Shown piece by piece: positions 1 to 12,339 of a stretch of DNA of 64,000 nt (position 1 is its first letter; each line of letters opens with the position of its first letter). This stretch comes from Saccharina japonica (taxonomy: Eukaryota; Sar; Phaeophyceae; Laminariales; Laminariaceae). The DNA lies in NCBI GenBank assembly GCA_008828725.1, contig MEHQ01001299.1:124001-188000 (forward strand). Reading direction: 5' to 3'. The notes beneath the pieces are model-generated. The model was not told the origin of the DNA and made no database searches. It was given only the letters and a program-made list of their open reading frames with translations. The translations under genes and the position numbers were made by a program.

Positions 1-600
1 TCTTTACGTGATAGTTATTGTTGTCGATGTACTTCAATGTAGAGCGCCATATTTGTCAAACCCGTCGTATACGGGTATGAAATGCGATGATGACGGTCTG
101 TTGCGCACTACAAATTTATGTTGGGTATTAATCCACCTAACGTTAGTCCAACCTCGAGTTCCGGAACGTGGATTATTGCCGTCAATAAAACTAGTTTGAC
201 CTATACTGTCAGGTTAGTGTTTTCGCCATTAGTTGGGTCACGTTAGCTGTACGCGTGTTTTTAGCAGATCGAGGTGGTACAGGGATTCGTCAGCGATCGC
301 CTCCAGCGCGATAACCAAGCTTGGACGTGACGAACTGTAAAGGCCGCATATTATAGTTGCCAGGTGGTATGCAATACCTATATGGCTCTGTGCGTTTTCA
401 CCATATCGTTTTCACCGTTTTTCTAAATTAAGGAATAATGTATCCATTTCTCCTATTGTTCTCCCTCTCCTTGTACCACACAACATGCTCCCGTGACCCT
501 TTACGGCAATATCAACATCAGACTCTCTAAATGATGACAATAACTTAGTTGGAGGGTTTTTGTTTGTTGCTGTTATGCTGTAAAGGGTAAATTTTGTACG
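1..600 (+). repeat. Right end of a duplicated ~9-kb unit (copy C)
   Basis: The window begins inside a copy of the duplicated unit seen again at about 16870-17390 (copy A) and, from base 400 on, at about 41900-42110 (copy B). Shared landmarks include an ATGAAATGCGATGATG-like stretch near 77, a GCAGATCGAGGTGGT stretch near 267 and a TTCTCCTATTGTTCT stretch near 450. Similarity fades close to 600, short of the further ~500 bases that A and B share. No open reading frame spans the block. The divergence looks old and many small indels separate the copies. Confidence 0.75.
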
Positions 601-2900
601 TAGATGACGTCACGGCCTCCGCAACGGAATAACGAACAAAACAGCGTTTATTGATAGAGACATTGAGGCCTGTCTGTACCGGGGACTGGGATAGAGTATG
701 GTGGGTTTTGGTGATTTGTTGTGACCCGCAGGTAGCCACTCCTTTCGAGAAAGGCATCAAGTGCAGGTCAGCATCCCCACGTCGATCGCAAGCAAGCACG
801 AGGTTCCTGCTGCAAGTGTGAGCACACGTGGGGTTGTCGCTGGTTTGGGCAGCCAAGCCAGGAATTTGTGCCCCCCTTTTTCTTCTGGGCAGCCAAGCCA
901 GGTGTTCCCGCGATGATGGTGGATGATGCTGACTACGAGATCGTATGGTTGACAGTGCCACGAGACTCCGAGAAGGCTGCTGCAGCCGGTGGGATCTGGC
1001 GACAGGGGAAAACCGTCGTACTCCATAACAACGTGGTACGTGTGGGCGCTCTGCGGGTGTGTAACAAAACGGAATGTGATATCGATTTGTGAGTTGGCGC
1101 TGTTGGCTACGGTTCTCAGAGAGAGAAAAAAAGGAGAACAATATATATATGTATAATATGTCACAAACAAGACCAGGTATGATATGAAACAATGTACCAG
1201 GTACGAGTACTCGTAAATATATATACAAGTGTGTTTTGTTCATGCATATATACAAAGTATGCGAGTATGTACCAGGACTGATACTATAACCAGGTATTAT
1301 ACTCGTACATCTTATGCACACATATCGCAACCTGTGGTCACGAGGTCACGTATGGTACCTGGTGGTCAGCATAATAACCAGGTGCGCACATGTTATTCGA
1401 GATGATGTCATGGCGGCACGCCCTTTGCTGTCGATTGGTGACACAAACGAGCAAAACGTCCGATACGTGTATTGTTTGATACGCGTATTCCGGTTATGTA
1501 TTCAACTTGTTTTCAGGTATATACGAGTACGTACTACATATGTATACGTTGGTATTTTCAACCAAGTACACATTTTGTTTTATACGTACGTATGGTACAT
1601 ATTAATATTAAGGGCAACTGCCAAAATCAGGTATACCTGATCCATTTGAGCTAAAACCAGTGCATGCTAAAACCAAGTAAAAAACGCGCGCCACGAACGG
1701 TGTTTTTCAGGACCTTTTGGCTGTGAGAAATGATCAAACATACTTTTGAATTTGCGCCTGAACAGCAGAAGGATAGCGAATGTGTGTCCTCCAAACCCTT
1801 GATAAATGTTGTATGTTATTTTCAGTACGGGTATTAATATCTGTCGTATGCTTTCATTGATTTTTTGATCACACTCACTCCTACGACGTGTATTTCCGTA
1901 TTTTTGTACCAGGTATCATACGTATGTGTATAGTCGCAGCCACATTGATAGCATACGAACAAAAGATCGAGTTCATTTGAGACTGATCTGCTCGCTTTCC
2001 GTACCGTGACAGCAAACAGCAGTACGTAATATATTACAACAGATCCATTGTGCTGTATGCGCGCGTATGATATGTTCTGTAGGCGTTGTGGCGGGTCGTA
2101 TGTACGTAGTGTGGTGATGTCTTCGTGTCGGGCCTATAGGAGACAGTGTACGTATGGCCTCTGATTGTCTTTAAATTCGCCAAAATCAGTTGAAAGCTAG
2201 CCAAAGTAGACAAATCCAGGTGTACCTGGACAATTTTATGCCAAAATCAGGTACGATGTGAGGCTGGCCAATGATATGTGTCCTAGCGTGTGATTTATAC
2301 TTGGTTTTAGTGTAGTACCTGTTTTTGGCACCAAAGTGACCAGGTGTACCTGAATTTGGCCGAAGCCCTAATATTAATCTTACACATACATGAAAAACCT
2401 ACGGAATGTTCTGCTGTACGAATACATATTGTACAGCAGTAGTGAGTGGGTACCCCGATTTAAGAGAGGGTTGTTGTTGTTGTTGTTGTTGTTGTTGTCT
2501 TCACATTAAAATGTACGTTAATAATAGCTAAGAGGTATATACGACACCGCGAGAAAGTCGATGAACACCCGCACTCATACGTATGATCTCATAAGGTATC
2601 GTGCAAAAAACCAGCGTGTGGTTATGCACGCGTACGCACGCACGAGAGCACGAGTATAGGCGCGGCTGCACGAAAGAGAGGCAGACAGACGCAGGTTTAT
2701 TCGTACGAAGGTATGTCTCGTGGTACATGCACGCACAACGAAAACACGTTTATGTTACATTTTCGGAGAGGGTGGGACGATCCGGTTGTAGAGATAACGG
2801 GCGCATGTCCGTAAACACGCACCCAAAGAGAGCGAAGATATAGAAACAAAAGTCACAAAAAAAAACTAAAACTAAAACTAAACAGCGAGGACGAAAAACG
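600..2900. other. Gene-free stretch rich in ACCAGGT motifs
   Basis: No coding region is supported. From about 1150 to 2360 the sequence is dense in ACCAGGT and its complement, often as short palindromes such as CAGGTGTACCTG near 2220 and CAGGTATACCTG near 1630. The same motif recurs near 63190-63300 and inside the Ty3 LTRs. A/T-rich TATATA runs lie at 1140-1160. The open frames here are short and lack similarity to the other copies, so I treat them as chance. Confidence 0.5.
2470..2498. repeat. (GTT)n microsatellite
   Basis: A perfect run of about nine GTT trinucleotides. It stands in non-coding sequence and is a simple repeat. Confidence 0.95.
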
Positions 2901-2989
2901 CCAGTTTTGGGAGATATGTATCATATATACATACACTACAAGTACCGTCTGTTTACAAGCGCTAGGCATGATGCTTATGAAACATTCCG

Positions 2990-4140
2990 GAGTATTGGCC
3001 GCTATATTGATATTGAGTCGGTGTGCTGTGGAGGCAGACTGCTGTGTGCGATGAAAACATATCGACGCACGACCGACACGGTGCCGCTTGCTGTGGAGAC
3101 AGTGCTATTACGCATGATACTCATGGAAATATCTCGGAGGATTCGCCGCCAAAATAATCTTGAGTCGGCGTCCTGTGGAGACAGGACTGCCGTGTGCGAT
3201 GAAAACATATCGATGCACGACCGACACGGTGCCACTTGCTGTGGAGACAGCAAGGAGCAGGCTCGCCGTTGGAGACGGCGAGCGCTTCCGCTCAGTTGGA
3301 AACGCACGGTGAAAACAGATCGGTACGACCACCTGCGTAGGGACAGAAGGAAAAAACAGGGGGTGGTTTGTGGCCTATATATTTCCCCATTCGTTTCTTT
3401 GTCCTTTAATTATGTCTTTATGTACGCACGAGCCGCCCACTGTAGAGGCAGGGGGGGGGGGCAGGCCCGCTGCGAATACAGCGGGCGCGTCTGCTTGAGA
3501 GGGAGTAAATATTCACCTCCCTCCGGCTTGAGTTGGGTCGGGAATGCACGATGAAAAACACTCGATGCACGACCGCCCAGAGCTGCTTGCGGTGGAGACA
3601 GCGAGCAGCGGCCTTTCTGTGGAGACAGAGGGCATCACGACCCGAGTGGAAACGCACGATGAAAACATATCGGTACGACCACAGGCGTGAAAAGAAGAAA
3701 TATATATAGATGTGTATATAGAGTAAAAGAAAATAACAGGGGGTGGCCTGGGGCCTATATATTCCCTCACCCGTTTTATTTTGTTCGTTAATTATGTTCC
3801 TATGCATGCACGAGCCTCTTGATGTTGAGACAGTGGGGGGGGGTGAGCAGGTCCGCTGCGAAAATACAGCGGACACGGCTGCACGGGGGGGAGAAAAAAA
3901 CTAACCTCCCTCCGGCCTGAGTTGGACGGGAATGCACGATGAAAACACTCGATGTATGACCGCCAAGAGTTGCCTGCTGTTGAGACAGGGAGGAGCGGGC
4001 TCTCTGTGGAGACAGAGAGCATTACGACCGGGTGGAAACGCACGATGAAACCATATCGTTACGACCACCCGCGCCACGAGAAAGAGAGTAACAAAAAAAA
4101 AAACGAGACGGCCCGGGTGGCCCACCGGTATATATATAGG
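2990..4140. repeat. Tandem repeat of about 375 bp, three copies
   Basis: A recurring landmark made of GGGTGG, then GGCCTATATAT, then TTAATTATGT occurs near 3360 and 3739, with a degraded third near 4112, giving a period of about 373-379 bases. Each unit also holds GTGGAGACAG boxes and a GATGAAAACATATCG box followed by a CGACC motif. Units differ by many substitutions and by poly-G tracts of different length. Open frames up to 215 codons run through the array on both strands, but they do not keep a common peptide from unit to unit, so I regard them as shadows of the repeat. Confidence 0.8.
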
Positions 4141-5250
4141 TACACCTATAGACCGGGACCAACAGCTACATACGTTGGGGGTCGATGAGCGACTGTTTGG
4201 GAATAGGGAACGCCCAACCCCAACTTACTTGTGTGCTTGTTTGTTTCCTTTACCACCGCACAGCACGTATAGTGGGAAGAACCGACCGACCGACATAGAC
4301 ACTGACCGAGCAAGTTATACTCATACGCATCGCCTCGCGAGGTACCGCCATGCTGCTGTTGACCGCCCCCTGGTTCTCGAATTCGTGTTGGGCGGGGGGG
4401 ATTACCCTCCGCCACGGGACGCACGACCCACGCCGACCGGCGTGGGATCGGGCGCCCCGTCTGGTAAGCACATTTGGGACAGGGTGGGGGCCGACGCAGA
4501 AGCGACTATCTCATGAGGGGGGTTGCGTTTTGTTTTCGCTGATCGGCGTGTGTTCTTGCTTTGACGCCCATGTGTCCTGCGCTACTCGCCCAGGGGCTGT
4601 GCGGTAGACGACACACCGACGTGTGTGTGGCAGAGGCGGCGGGGGGGGGGGCACAGAGTCGGGGAATACAGACCTCGGCCACCCCCCCCCCCTCGTCGGT
4701 GAAATATGTATGAATTCGCCATAACGATGGCGGCGTGGTTGAGGGCGGACCCATCCAGGTGCTGCGAGGGCGGGGAGGTCCCGGCCACCCCACGCCGGCG
4801 AGGGAAAAAACATAAATATGTATATTAATATATAACAAAACAACATAGTAAACAAATGAAGTACAATAGAACAAAAACAATCATAAAAAATAATACGTCA
4901 AAAACGAAAAAAAGATCAAACCAAGACGCATGCTATGATAAGGTAAAGGTGCACCACGTTTGTTTTTCTGAGGGTAGTCACTTATTGAGGTGCTCTATAC
5001 CTCACCCCAAAACTGATTTAAATAAAAAGAAAGAAAAAAAAAGTGCTACCCGATGAACAAGGCCATGGCCTAATTGCACAAAATGGAAAATAGTGCGACA
5101 CGAAAATTATTTCCGGCGATTTTGAGCATAAGGAGCCTTTAATAGGTGATTCAAAACGTTTCAGCCGAAACAAAAAAAGCTGCTTCTATCGTAGCACGCG
5201 TCCAAACAAACAAACAAACAAACAAAAACAAAAAAACAAAACAATCACAA
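4140..5250. other. Gene-free spacer with homopolymer tracts
   Basis: Nothing codes convincingly here. It holds a poly-G tract near 4640 facing a poly-C tract near 4683 (possible hairpin or G-quadruplex), an A-rich stretch at 4850-5045 and a CAAA simple repeat at about 5203-5245. Confidence 0.5.
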
Positions 5251-5254
5251 CCTT

Positions 5255-6980
5255 ATGGAGACAGCCCTGTGGGCTGTGGATATTTCGGTGGCCGGTTGAC
5301 TTTGCTCCTCATGCTGCCAATGTCATATAATGGGGCAACATGGTGTACTCGGGGTTCCATGCGGTTTGAAGCTGTCAGGAGACTGACTATACCGTACCTG
5401 ACGGGCATAAGAAGTAGTTTCTATCCTCCTTTTCTTTACGTTGTACGAACACGCGAGGGGAGTAGTCATGCGCTACCCCGGCATCGGAGACAGACCCATG
5501 TAGAAGAAAAAACAGAAAACAGAAACAATGAAGGTATATGCGGCGGTGGCCTACCTTTTCTTTTTTTCCTAATTAATCATGATTGGTCACTTACTGGATA
5601 TGCCCTCTGCAAGGACAGTCGCGTGTTCTGGGAGTACAATGGCCGCGTCGCTGCGCATGTTATCATCCCCGGAAAGGGGGCAACGGAGTTTACCTGGGGG
5701 TGTCACGCCGTATGGGGAAAAAACAAAAAACGCCAAGAGACTACACCGTACCCGATGTGTACTTAGGTGTATTAATTTGTCTACCCTTCGTTACCCAAGG
5801 TATGGAAACACATGAGAAGACGACATTAGTGATAGGCAGTTATGGAATCGAAGACAGCCCCATGTGATGTGAAATGGTGTTGCTTCTACGCTGCTCATGT
5901 CGCCAGCCCCTTATTGGGTGCAAAACAGTATAGTTTGCCCCCCCCCCCTGCCTGCGGCTCCAAATAGACAGGAGACTGTCACGGTGAGAGCATAAAACAT
6001 GGCTCGCGATACAAAGGCACCCCATGCATACTATTGATGGGACCGCCGGGGGGGCCGCTCACACATACACATAAATAATGCACAAATATGCCGAAGACAG
6101 TCCTGTGGGCTGCGAAGTTGGGTGGCCGCTATGATACGTGGCTTATGTTGCCAACCGCCCCTTTCAACAACACAATATGATCCGGGCTTTCTGCACTCTA
6201 AATCTGGTAGGGGCCCATACGTGTACGAATTGTTGCATCTCATTTTGTTATCGTTTCCTTCTTGGGCTTCTCGCGGAAACACAAGAGTAGAGTGGAATAT
6301 GCAGCGCCGGCACCGATAACAAACCTGTGTTCTGCGAAGCTTGGTCGCCGCCATGCGGCTCACATTGCCAACCTCCTACATGGGGACAACCTATGCGGGT
6401 TCGGGCTTCTTAGGATCCGAAACTAACAGGGCACTATACAGGTATACCTTATCCTATTGGCATTTATGAATTCATCTTTAATCCTGGATTTTACTGTGGA
6501 AACACGCGAGAAGACTATTGATAGCAAAAGGCACCGACGGCAGACAGGTGTGCTGTGAACGTTGGTGCCGCGGTGTTCTCCACATTGCCAATCCGATGTA
6601 TCGGGGCAACCAGATATATATTATAGGTGTCCTGCGGTCGGGCACAGACATCATTTTCTTTGTTCAATGTTGGAAACACACAAATACTGCCAGTGGTATT
6701 ACGACAGCCCTTTGGTGCTGGTACTTCCGGGTGACCGTTTTTGCTGCCAATGTTATGCTTACTCATTCTGCGATGAAACAGCATTATAATACTGGTGCCG
6801 TTAATTTTCGAGACCATGGTGGTGAACATAGTCTTGTCGACCCTTGTAGGGTGGCACACTATTATTTCGAGATATATAACAAAATGTATATATTATATAC
6901 ACATTTGGTTTGGTCGATGACAGACGGTTACGTTGTACGGACACACATCGGATCGTCGCATGACATTGTAGGCACACTAG
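5255..6980. repeat. Degenerate ~220-bp satellite-like repeat array
   Basis: Blocks resembling GAAGACAGTCCTGTGGGCTG, then a GTTTGGTGGCCG-like box, then TGCCAA, recur near 5262, 5851, 6093, 6318, 6545 and 6697. A second box resembling GGAAACACGCGAGAAGAC recurs between them (near 5805, 6275, 6498, 6668). Spacing is mostly 220-245 bases, with one shorter interval and one longer gap. The GGAGACAG core resembles boxes in the ~375-bp array at 2990-4140, so the two arrays may share ancestry. No reading frame is kept across units. Confidence 0.6.
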
Positions 6981-7404
6981 GCGAACCCTAAACTGCTGCG
7001 GGGGGCGGGGTGTTAAGATCCACTCATGCCACCCCACAGCGTTAAAAATATCTCGGTGACCCCCTCTCACCCCCCCCTCTGTTGTCGCCGCCGCCTGCAC
7101 CCACCGAGTGTGTTCCGCTGGCGGCATCGGCAGCGGGTGTACGACAGCTACAATCTGACCGGCGACTGTTACGCGTGGATGGAGGAGAGTCGCGGCTGTC
7201 GGCTCGGACGCCGAAACTTCCTACGGCCGCGCATTTTTCCCTCGAATAGGGGGAGCGGGCTCCGTCGGTCGGCGGCGGAGCCAAGGTCAGGAGCAACACC
7301 GCGCGGGGGCGGGGGGGGGGTCTCTGTACCTACATCGCGACCTCCAGGATGGTGGTGGTCCAGTTGCGATCTCCGCTTGGGGCACGTACGCGTCTGGTCG
7401 CCCA

Positions 7405-7878
7405 TTACCGCGTACGATTCGCTTGTTGATGGTTTTTCAAGAGCTTTGGTTTTTGTTTTGGCGTCGAATGACTCGGACTGTTGCGAAGCCTGATGTTGAT
7501 CGGGGTCGCCTTGTGGTGTTGCGCGTCGAATACGATGTCCAGGAAATTGGCCACGGTGCAGTAGTTATTTTGAGTGCACGTAAAGATGGAGCTACAGGTC
7601 ACGGCTCCCGTGGTGCCGTGGGCTTTCAGGGGTATCGCACAAGCCCACTTAGTGGCAGGAACGGTTCGGCGGGTCCGCCGACCGGTTTTGTTCGGTATGC
7701 TTGTCTTTAAGGAAACCGTCACGCCCTCGCGGGACCTGGCGATGATTTTTGGCTGTGTTTTATGTCTGAGTACCTCCTGGTGGTGCGAACAGACGAACTG
7801 TTCGCCGCCGATTCGGAGATGGTGCACGGCGTGCGCTGCTTCGCCCGGGGTGACGTGGCGTTTGCGCCTAAGGTACAT
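7405..7878 (-). CDS. Unrecognised open frame, 157 codons
   Basis: This minus-strand frame stays open for 157 codons from its first Met and about 20 more upstream of it. It is basic, with runs such as YLRRKRH near the start and GRRTRRT in the middle, and has no membrane segment or signal peptide. I do not recognise a family. An overlapping minus frame (7719-8015) contains the short string HGKTLFLITLMAL, which recalls a P-loop, but the rest of that motif cannot be followed. The region lies between the satellite array and copy A, and neither copy C nor B has a counterpart. It may be a gene fragment or chance. Confidence 0.2.
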   Translation of the reverse strand: MYLRRKRHVTPGEAAHAVHHLRIGGEQFVCSHHQEVLRHKTQPKIIARSREGVTVSLKTSIPNKTGRRTRRTVPATKWACAIPLKAHGTTGAVTCSSIFTCTQNNYCTVANFLDIVFDAQHHKATPINIRLRNSPSHSTPKQKPKLLKNHQQANRTR

Positions 7879-9891
7879 AGATGGGAAACACGCGAGAGCA
7901 ACAGGCCCGACAAGGTAGCCGTGCGTTGGTAGCCGTGCGTTCTTAGGGCCATAAGCGTGATCAGGAAAAGTGTTTTACCGTGTACACGCGGCCTCGAACG
8001 AGGCTCGTGGGCCAAGGTCGTCTTTTAGGGCGGTCGGCGCAGCCATTGCCCTTGTGTTGGAGTTTGTGTCATGTTTTTCTCGTTTCCCGACCGTGGCCCC
8101 CCTTTCCTCGTATCGTTGTGGTTACAGCCGGGGACATTGAACAGTTTGGGGTCAATAATATCTACTAGTACGGTAAACAGCAGTCTCACATTACCTCGGT
8201 GTTGGAGGAGTCGAATGGTACCGTACCATTCGGAGACTTGGTCATCCGAGACAACTGTACTCGGAGGCCGTACTAGTTAGGAACCCGGCCGATATTATAG
8301 TGGGGAGAGAGAGACCGTAAAATTGGGTGGTCGAGATACTCAGGGGGTTGCAGCAGGCTGCGATACAGGTATCTGGCCGAGAGGAAGAATCTCTCTCCCA
8401 CGACTCAGAAACGACAATGACAAGGCAATTCGAAAGATATACAATAAACCGTCCATCAAAAGCCCTTGGGCCCAGCCATTGTCTCTTCGTCGCGGTTTAC
8501 GTTGCACGTGACATCTGCGAGGCACTTGATACTCGCACGTACCTGCACACTACAACTATATTCCGGTATACTACTCTATGTATAACTGGTAAGCATCAGA
8601 GCCGCGGTACACAGCTCCTGCTGTTGTACAGCGGTAGGCCACGACGAGGACGAGATGGGTGGTACAAAAAGCTAAAATAATTTGGTTGGTGTGTCGCGGT
8701 CTTGAAAACAGCCCGTTAGTCCGGAGTAGGGCACCGATTTCACTACTGCAAAGGTTACCATATCGCTATTTGTTTACGCTCGGGAGGTGTGCTGCTAGCT
8801 TCGAGAGTGCTTCTCACTCGTAAACGTTTGTGATCCGTAATTGTCCGGCGGTTCTGTGGTTTAGGTAGTGTTTTACCTTCTTACCAATCATGGAACCATG
8901 TCCCCCTGTGCAACACTGGAAAGTTATCGGAAAACCAAGTAGTACCACGGGGGTTGCAGGATATGTTTATTCACGACAAACGGGCAACCCCTTCACGTGC
9001 CTACATCCGCACAGGGCCTAAGCGGCTACAGCTCCTACGCAACCCCGCACTCAGACTAACTGTAACCTGATCTAGTTATGCCAAAGACTGACGCTGCTCT
9101 GCTGCTCTGGGCTCTCTTACCTGATTTATATTGCGCTCGAGTTGCAGGCCCGAATGCTCGAGCTGGGCCTAAAACGAAAGCCGCGAAGCTCCCCCTGTGT
9201 TGTGGCCGCTGTTTGAGCCCTCTAATCCTCCCGCCCCTTCCGTACTTATGGCTCTCCACGGGCCCCTTCGCGCCTGTGAAAGTGCAGTTGTTGGCGTGTG
9301 GGCTTGAACTTGCGGCCCCGGTACAAAAACGCCATGCCATACCGTACAAAGCTTTTCATTGCATTTGTTGGCCTGCCCTTCGAGACGCGGCCACCTGTTC
9401 GACATAAGGCCTAGAGTACACCACGTACCCAGTATCTGGTAGTTGCAGTTATTGTTTTGCCCCTCTCCATTGTCAAGCCAGAAGAAGACGTTGGTCCGCG
9501 CAGCTAGAGTTGGGGTCTACGCTTCTGATCGCCAGAGCAAAGCGGGTGAGATGTCCCCCCTAGTGGCTACAATGAATCCTCCCGGTCTTGCTGCACAGCA
9601 GCACATTGTCTTCATCACACGTTCGCGTGCAGCTGTACCTATAGCCTTCATATCTCTCCATGAGAACTCGTATAATGTTTAGGTTTGTATTTCATGGAAC
9701 AGCCTATGCAGCATGGCAGGTTCGATCCCCGCTATACATTGTTTTGAACCACGCCCACTGTTCAGGGACACACTACGACGTACGAGTACTACTGCCGTTG
9801 TTCCGTACTTGGAATTTGTTTGGACGCATGTTTTAGAGTGTGGTACGAGATATAACAGGTACTTGTATCGGTATGCCGGTATGTAGTACAA

Positions 9892-10147
9892 GGGCTCCGC
9901 TGCGCGGGCGGCTAACGCCGCCCGCTACGCTCGCGGAAGGAATATTAGAACCAAATGTGAAAAGGGTAAAAGAGGAGCATATTATTGTAGCTTCAACTGG
10001 CGACTTGATAATGCCAAGAGCTCCATATGGATGACGGCAAATACAGGACAAAAACGATAGTGGTGAACAACACGAAAAAATATCGCTAAAAGAAAGCAAA
10101 GCTTCGCTCCGAGGGCGGTTGACGCCGCCCGCTACGCTCGCGCAAGG
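9892..10147. repeat. Pair of GC-rich hairpin repeats
   Basis: Two related stretches, 9892-9936 and 10101-10147, share the string GCCGCCCGCTACGCTCGCG. In the first, GCGGGCGGC and GCCGCCCGC form a perfect 9-bp stem around a TAAC loop at 9904-9925. The second has a weaker stem with a TGAC loop. They stand out by base composition from flanking A/T-rich sequence and look like small dispersed palindromic elements. Confidence 0.7.
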
Positions 10148-10953
10148 AAAGGGGCAGAAGAAGTCCACTATGTGTAAAGACCGACTTGAAAAGGCCAAAG
10201 AGATTCATGGTGCAATGCAACGAAATACTTATTGCTGTACGCAACTGAACGCACAGTACCCGTCTACTGCTGCTGTATTTTGATGCATGAGTACTGGTTT
10301 GCGGCATGTATGTGGCAAAGCAACTATCATACCTGTACGGCGACAGCAGTTGTACACCACAAACAAAGCAAAAAACACAAAGAACAAACGAACGTACAGG
10401 CGACTTGCAAATGTATACGACAGTAGATCTCCATACTCCAGGACAACAAAGCTCTATGTTCGAAAGGAAGAGAAAGCATAGCAACATGGCTCGCAGGACG
10501 GCGCTGCGCTGCCTGCTAGGGGTGTGAATTGTGACTTTTTCGTGACTGCTATGTGTGGTAGTACAACAACAGCAGTAGTAGTAGTACCTTCGATCTTTAT
10601 ATATAGAGAGAGAGTATGAAAGAGAAAGCACAGCATAGCACGAGCGTCAATCAAGTTGTACAAAAATCCACAAAACTGAGAAAGACGTACATTACGTACT
10701 CGTACTCGAACAAAACGCTCCCCGCCCACCCGCGATCACCTCGCCATCGATTCGGTCCGGGTCGAGCTCTACTGCATCTCTGCCCCAGTGAGCCCCTTGG
10801 CCCACCTCGCGTGAAACCCGGTACTCACAGTGGCTCTCGTTCGCCCGCTCGAGGTTGCTGATGCCTCTGTAAAAACAATGTTTTTTCGATCAATAAAGCA
10901 CCGCTTGAACTTGGCTTAAATGTTCTTTTATTACAGACAAAACAATCATTATA

Positions 10954-11070
10954 ATGTCGGACATACTGGATTCATTGCAGCAGCAGCAACAGCAAGGACC
11001 TTCATGCTCCCCTCGTGTCTCGATGGAGACGCCACGCCTAGCCACGAAAAAGCGACCGCGCTCCTTCTGA
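10954..11070 (+). CDS. Short open frame, Gln-rich with basic tail
   Basis: A 38-residue frame starting MSDILDSL, then six Gln, and ending in a basic stretch (KKRPR). It follows an AAAACAATCATTATA leader. The next frame stays open for a further ~60 codons of charged residues between about 11100 and 11285, which could be a second exon. Composition suggests the N-terminus of a nuclear protein, but no domain is visible. It lies inside the segment private to copy A, so copy B offers no comparison. It could be chance. Confidence 0.2.
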   Translation: MSDILDSLQQQQQQGPSCSPRVSMETPRLATKKRPRSF

Positions 11071-12339
11071 CCCCACCTCTACTGGCCAGCGCCCTCCCAT
11101 ACCCGCGATAGTGCCGGGCTCGCACACGCTGTCGTGCTCACTGGGTACACGCAGGAACCCGAAACCGGAAGAAAAGGGAAACATGATCTCGCCGACAAAG
11201 TAAAAACTGGTACCATAGGAAACAGGAAGCAGCAAGTAACGAAAATAGGAGAAAACAAAGAAAGCCAAGAACCTCCGCAAGGCAAGTAACTTCTGCTTCG
11301 GCAATTAGAGGCTGAGAGTGGCTGTGAGGTGCCAAGATATGCCGAGGAAAGCTTCCGAACCAAAGAAGATAAAGCTATGTATGTCTATATTCCTTGTATA
11401 TACGTTTACACCTTAAAAAAAGTCTTTTCAACTTCGCGTATAAAAGGTGCACACAAGAACTACGCCTGCAGACAAACACAGAGGGCATTTCTTGTAGAAC
11501 TGCTGTCGTACAGCAGTAGTAAAAACGGCCTGTGCGTGGCTGGCGTGAAGAAGACAGTGCTGTACTGCTGCACCTGGCACTGCTGTACCAGGTAGGTGTA
11601 AGTGTTCATGTATGTTGGGGGGTCCTTTACATGTACGTACTAGGGTCGAGACGGCTGGAAAATGTTGTTTTGTGCAGGCAATAGAGATACCTGACGCTAT
11701 CAGGGCACGTCGCAAAGCACTCTACCGCAGTAGACATCACCGATAGAGGGTGCCCCGCCCTAACCCTCGCTCACAAGGCATGCTATAAATAGGGTCATAG
11801 TTTTTTTTAGGCCTGGCGCACATGTGTACAGCAGTACTAGACACTCTGCATAGCTTTGGGGGCACTTGCCACATTAGAAGCCTTGCGCATTGTGCTGCAA
11901 GTCATATCGGCTGTTGCTGTTGGCATTTGGCGACATTGCTACTCTGAACAGCTGAAATTATACGTAGATATGTGGGTTGTGCTGTTGTACTGCTGCTGAG
12001 TTTGGGTGCATATGGGCGGCCAGGCCCCTACATGACTGTTACCATGTGTTGGCCGGTAGTTGTGATAGCAGCACTGCCGGGAATAGTGACACGTTCGTCT
12101 AAACCCCGATTATGTGGCATATCTTGCCATCGCTGCTGCTGCCGCTGCCGCTGCTCCTGCTGATGTTGTCTTCAATTCGCAGCTCAAACAAACTACGCCG
12201 ACCGCGCCCCCCACTAACCCACGCGGCAACCTTGTGGTTATGTTCAGCCGTGGCATATGTTGCCATGCCCTTGTGCAGTGGATACATGAGGAGCCATCCG
12301 TGTGTTGTTCGTCATGACGAGACTTGCTATCATCAACCA

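Larger units (their letters stand above)
9890..11387. other. 1.5-kb segment present in copy A only
   Basis: Copy B passes directly from a GGTATACCGGTAG stretch to TATATTCCTTGTAG (28550-28575), whereas copy A has about 1.5 kb between the matching bases. It is therefore an insertion in A or a loss from B. No inverted terminal repeats and no clear target duplication were found. It contains two GC-rich hairpin repeats, a (GTA)-rich stretch near 10575, an AATAAA near 10893 and a short open frame at 10954. The class of element, if any, is unknown. Confidence 0.6.

Noticed and set aside
2907-3554. 215-codon plus-strand frame
   Set aside because: It spans the ~375-bp tandem array and its peptide is not kept between units.
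2990-6980. CRISPR-like array of short repeats
   Set aside because: Repeats are long, degenerate and unevenly spaced, the genome is eukaryotic and no cas genes are present.
7900-8015. P-loop-like string (HGKTLFLITLMAL) on the minus strand, suggestive of a viral or transposon ATPase
   Set aside because: Only the GKT core is present; the glycine-rich loop before it and a Walker B after it cannot be found, and the frame is short.
9715-9735. GGTTCGATCCCCGC resembling a tRNA T-loop
   Set aside because: No acceptor stem, anticodon arm or A box can be built around it, and the matching site in copy B is not conserved.
10086-10631. 181-codon minus-strand frame in the copy A private segment
   Set aside because: Low-complexity start (Tyr/Cys/Thr runs from GTA repeats), no domain, no paralog.
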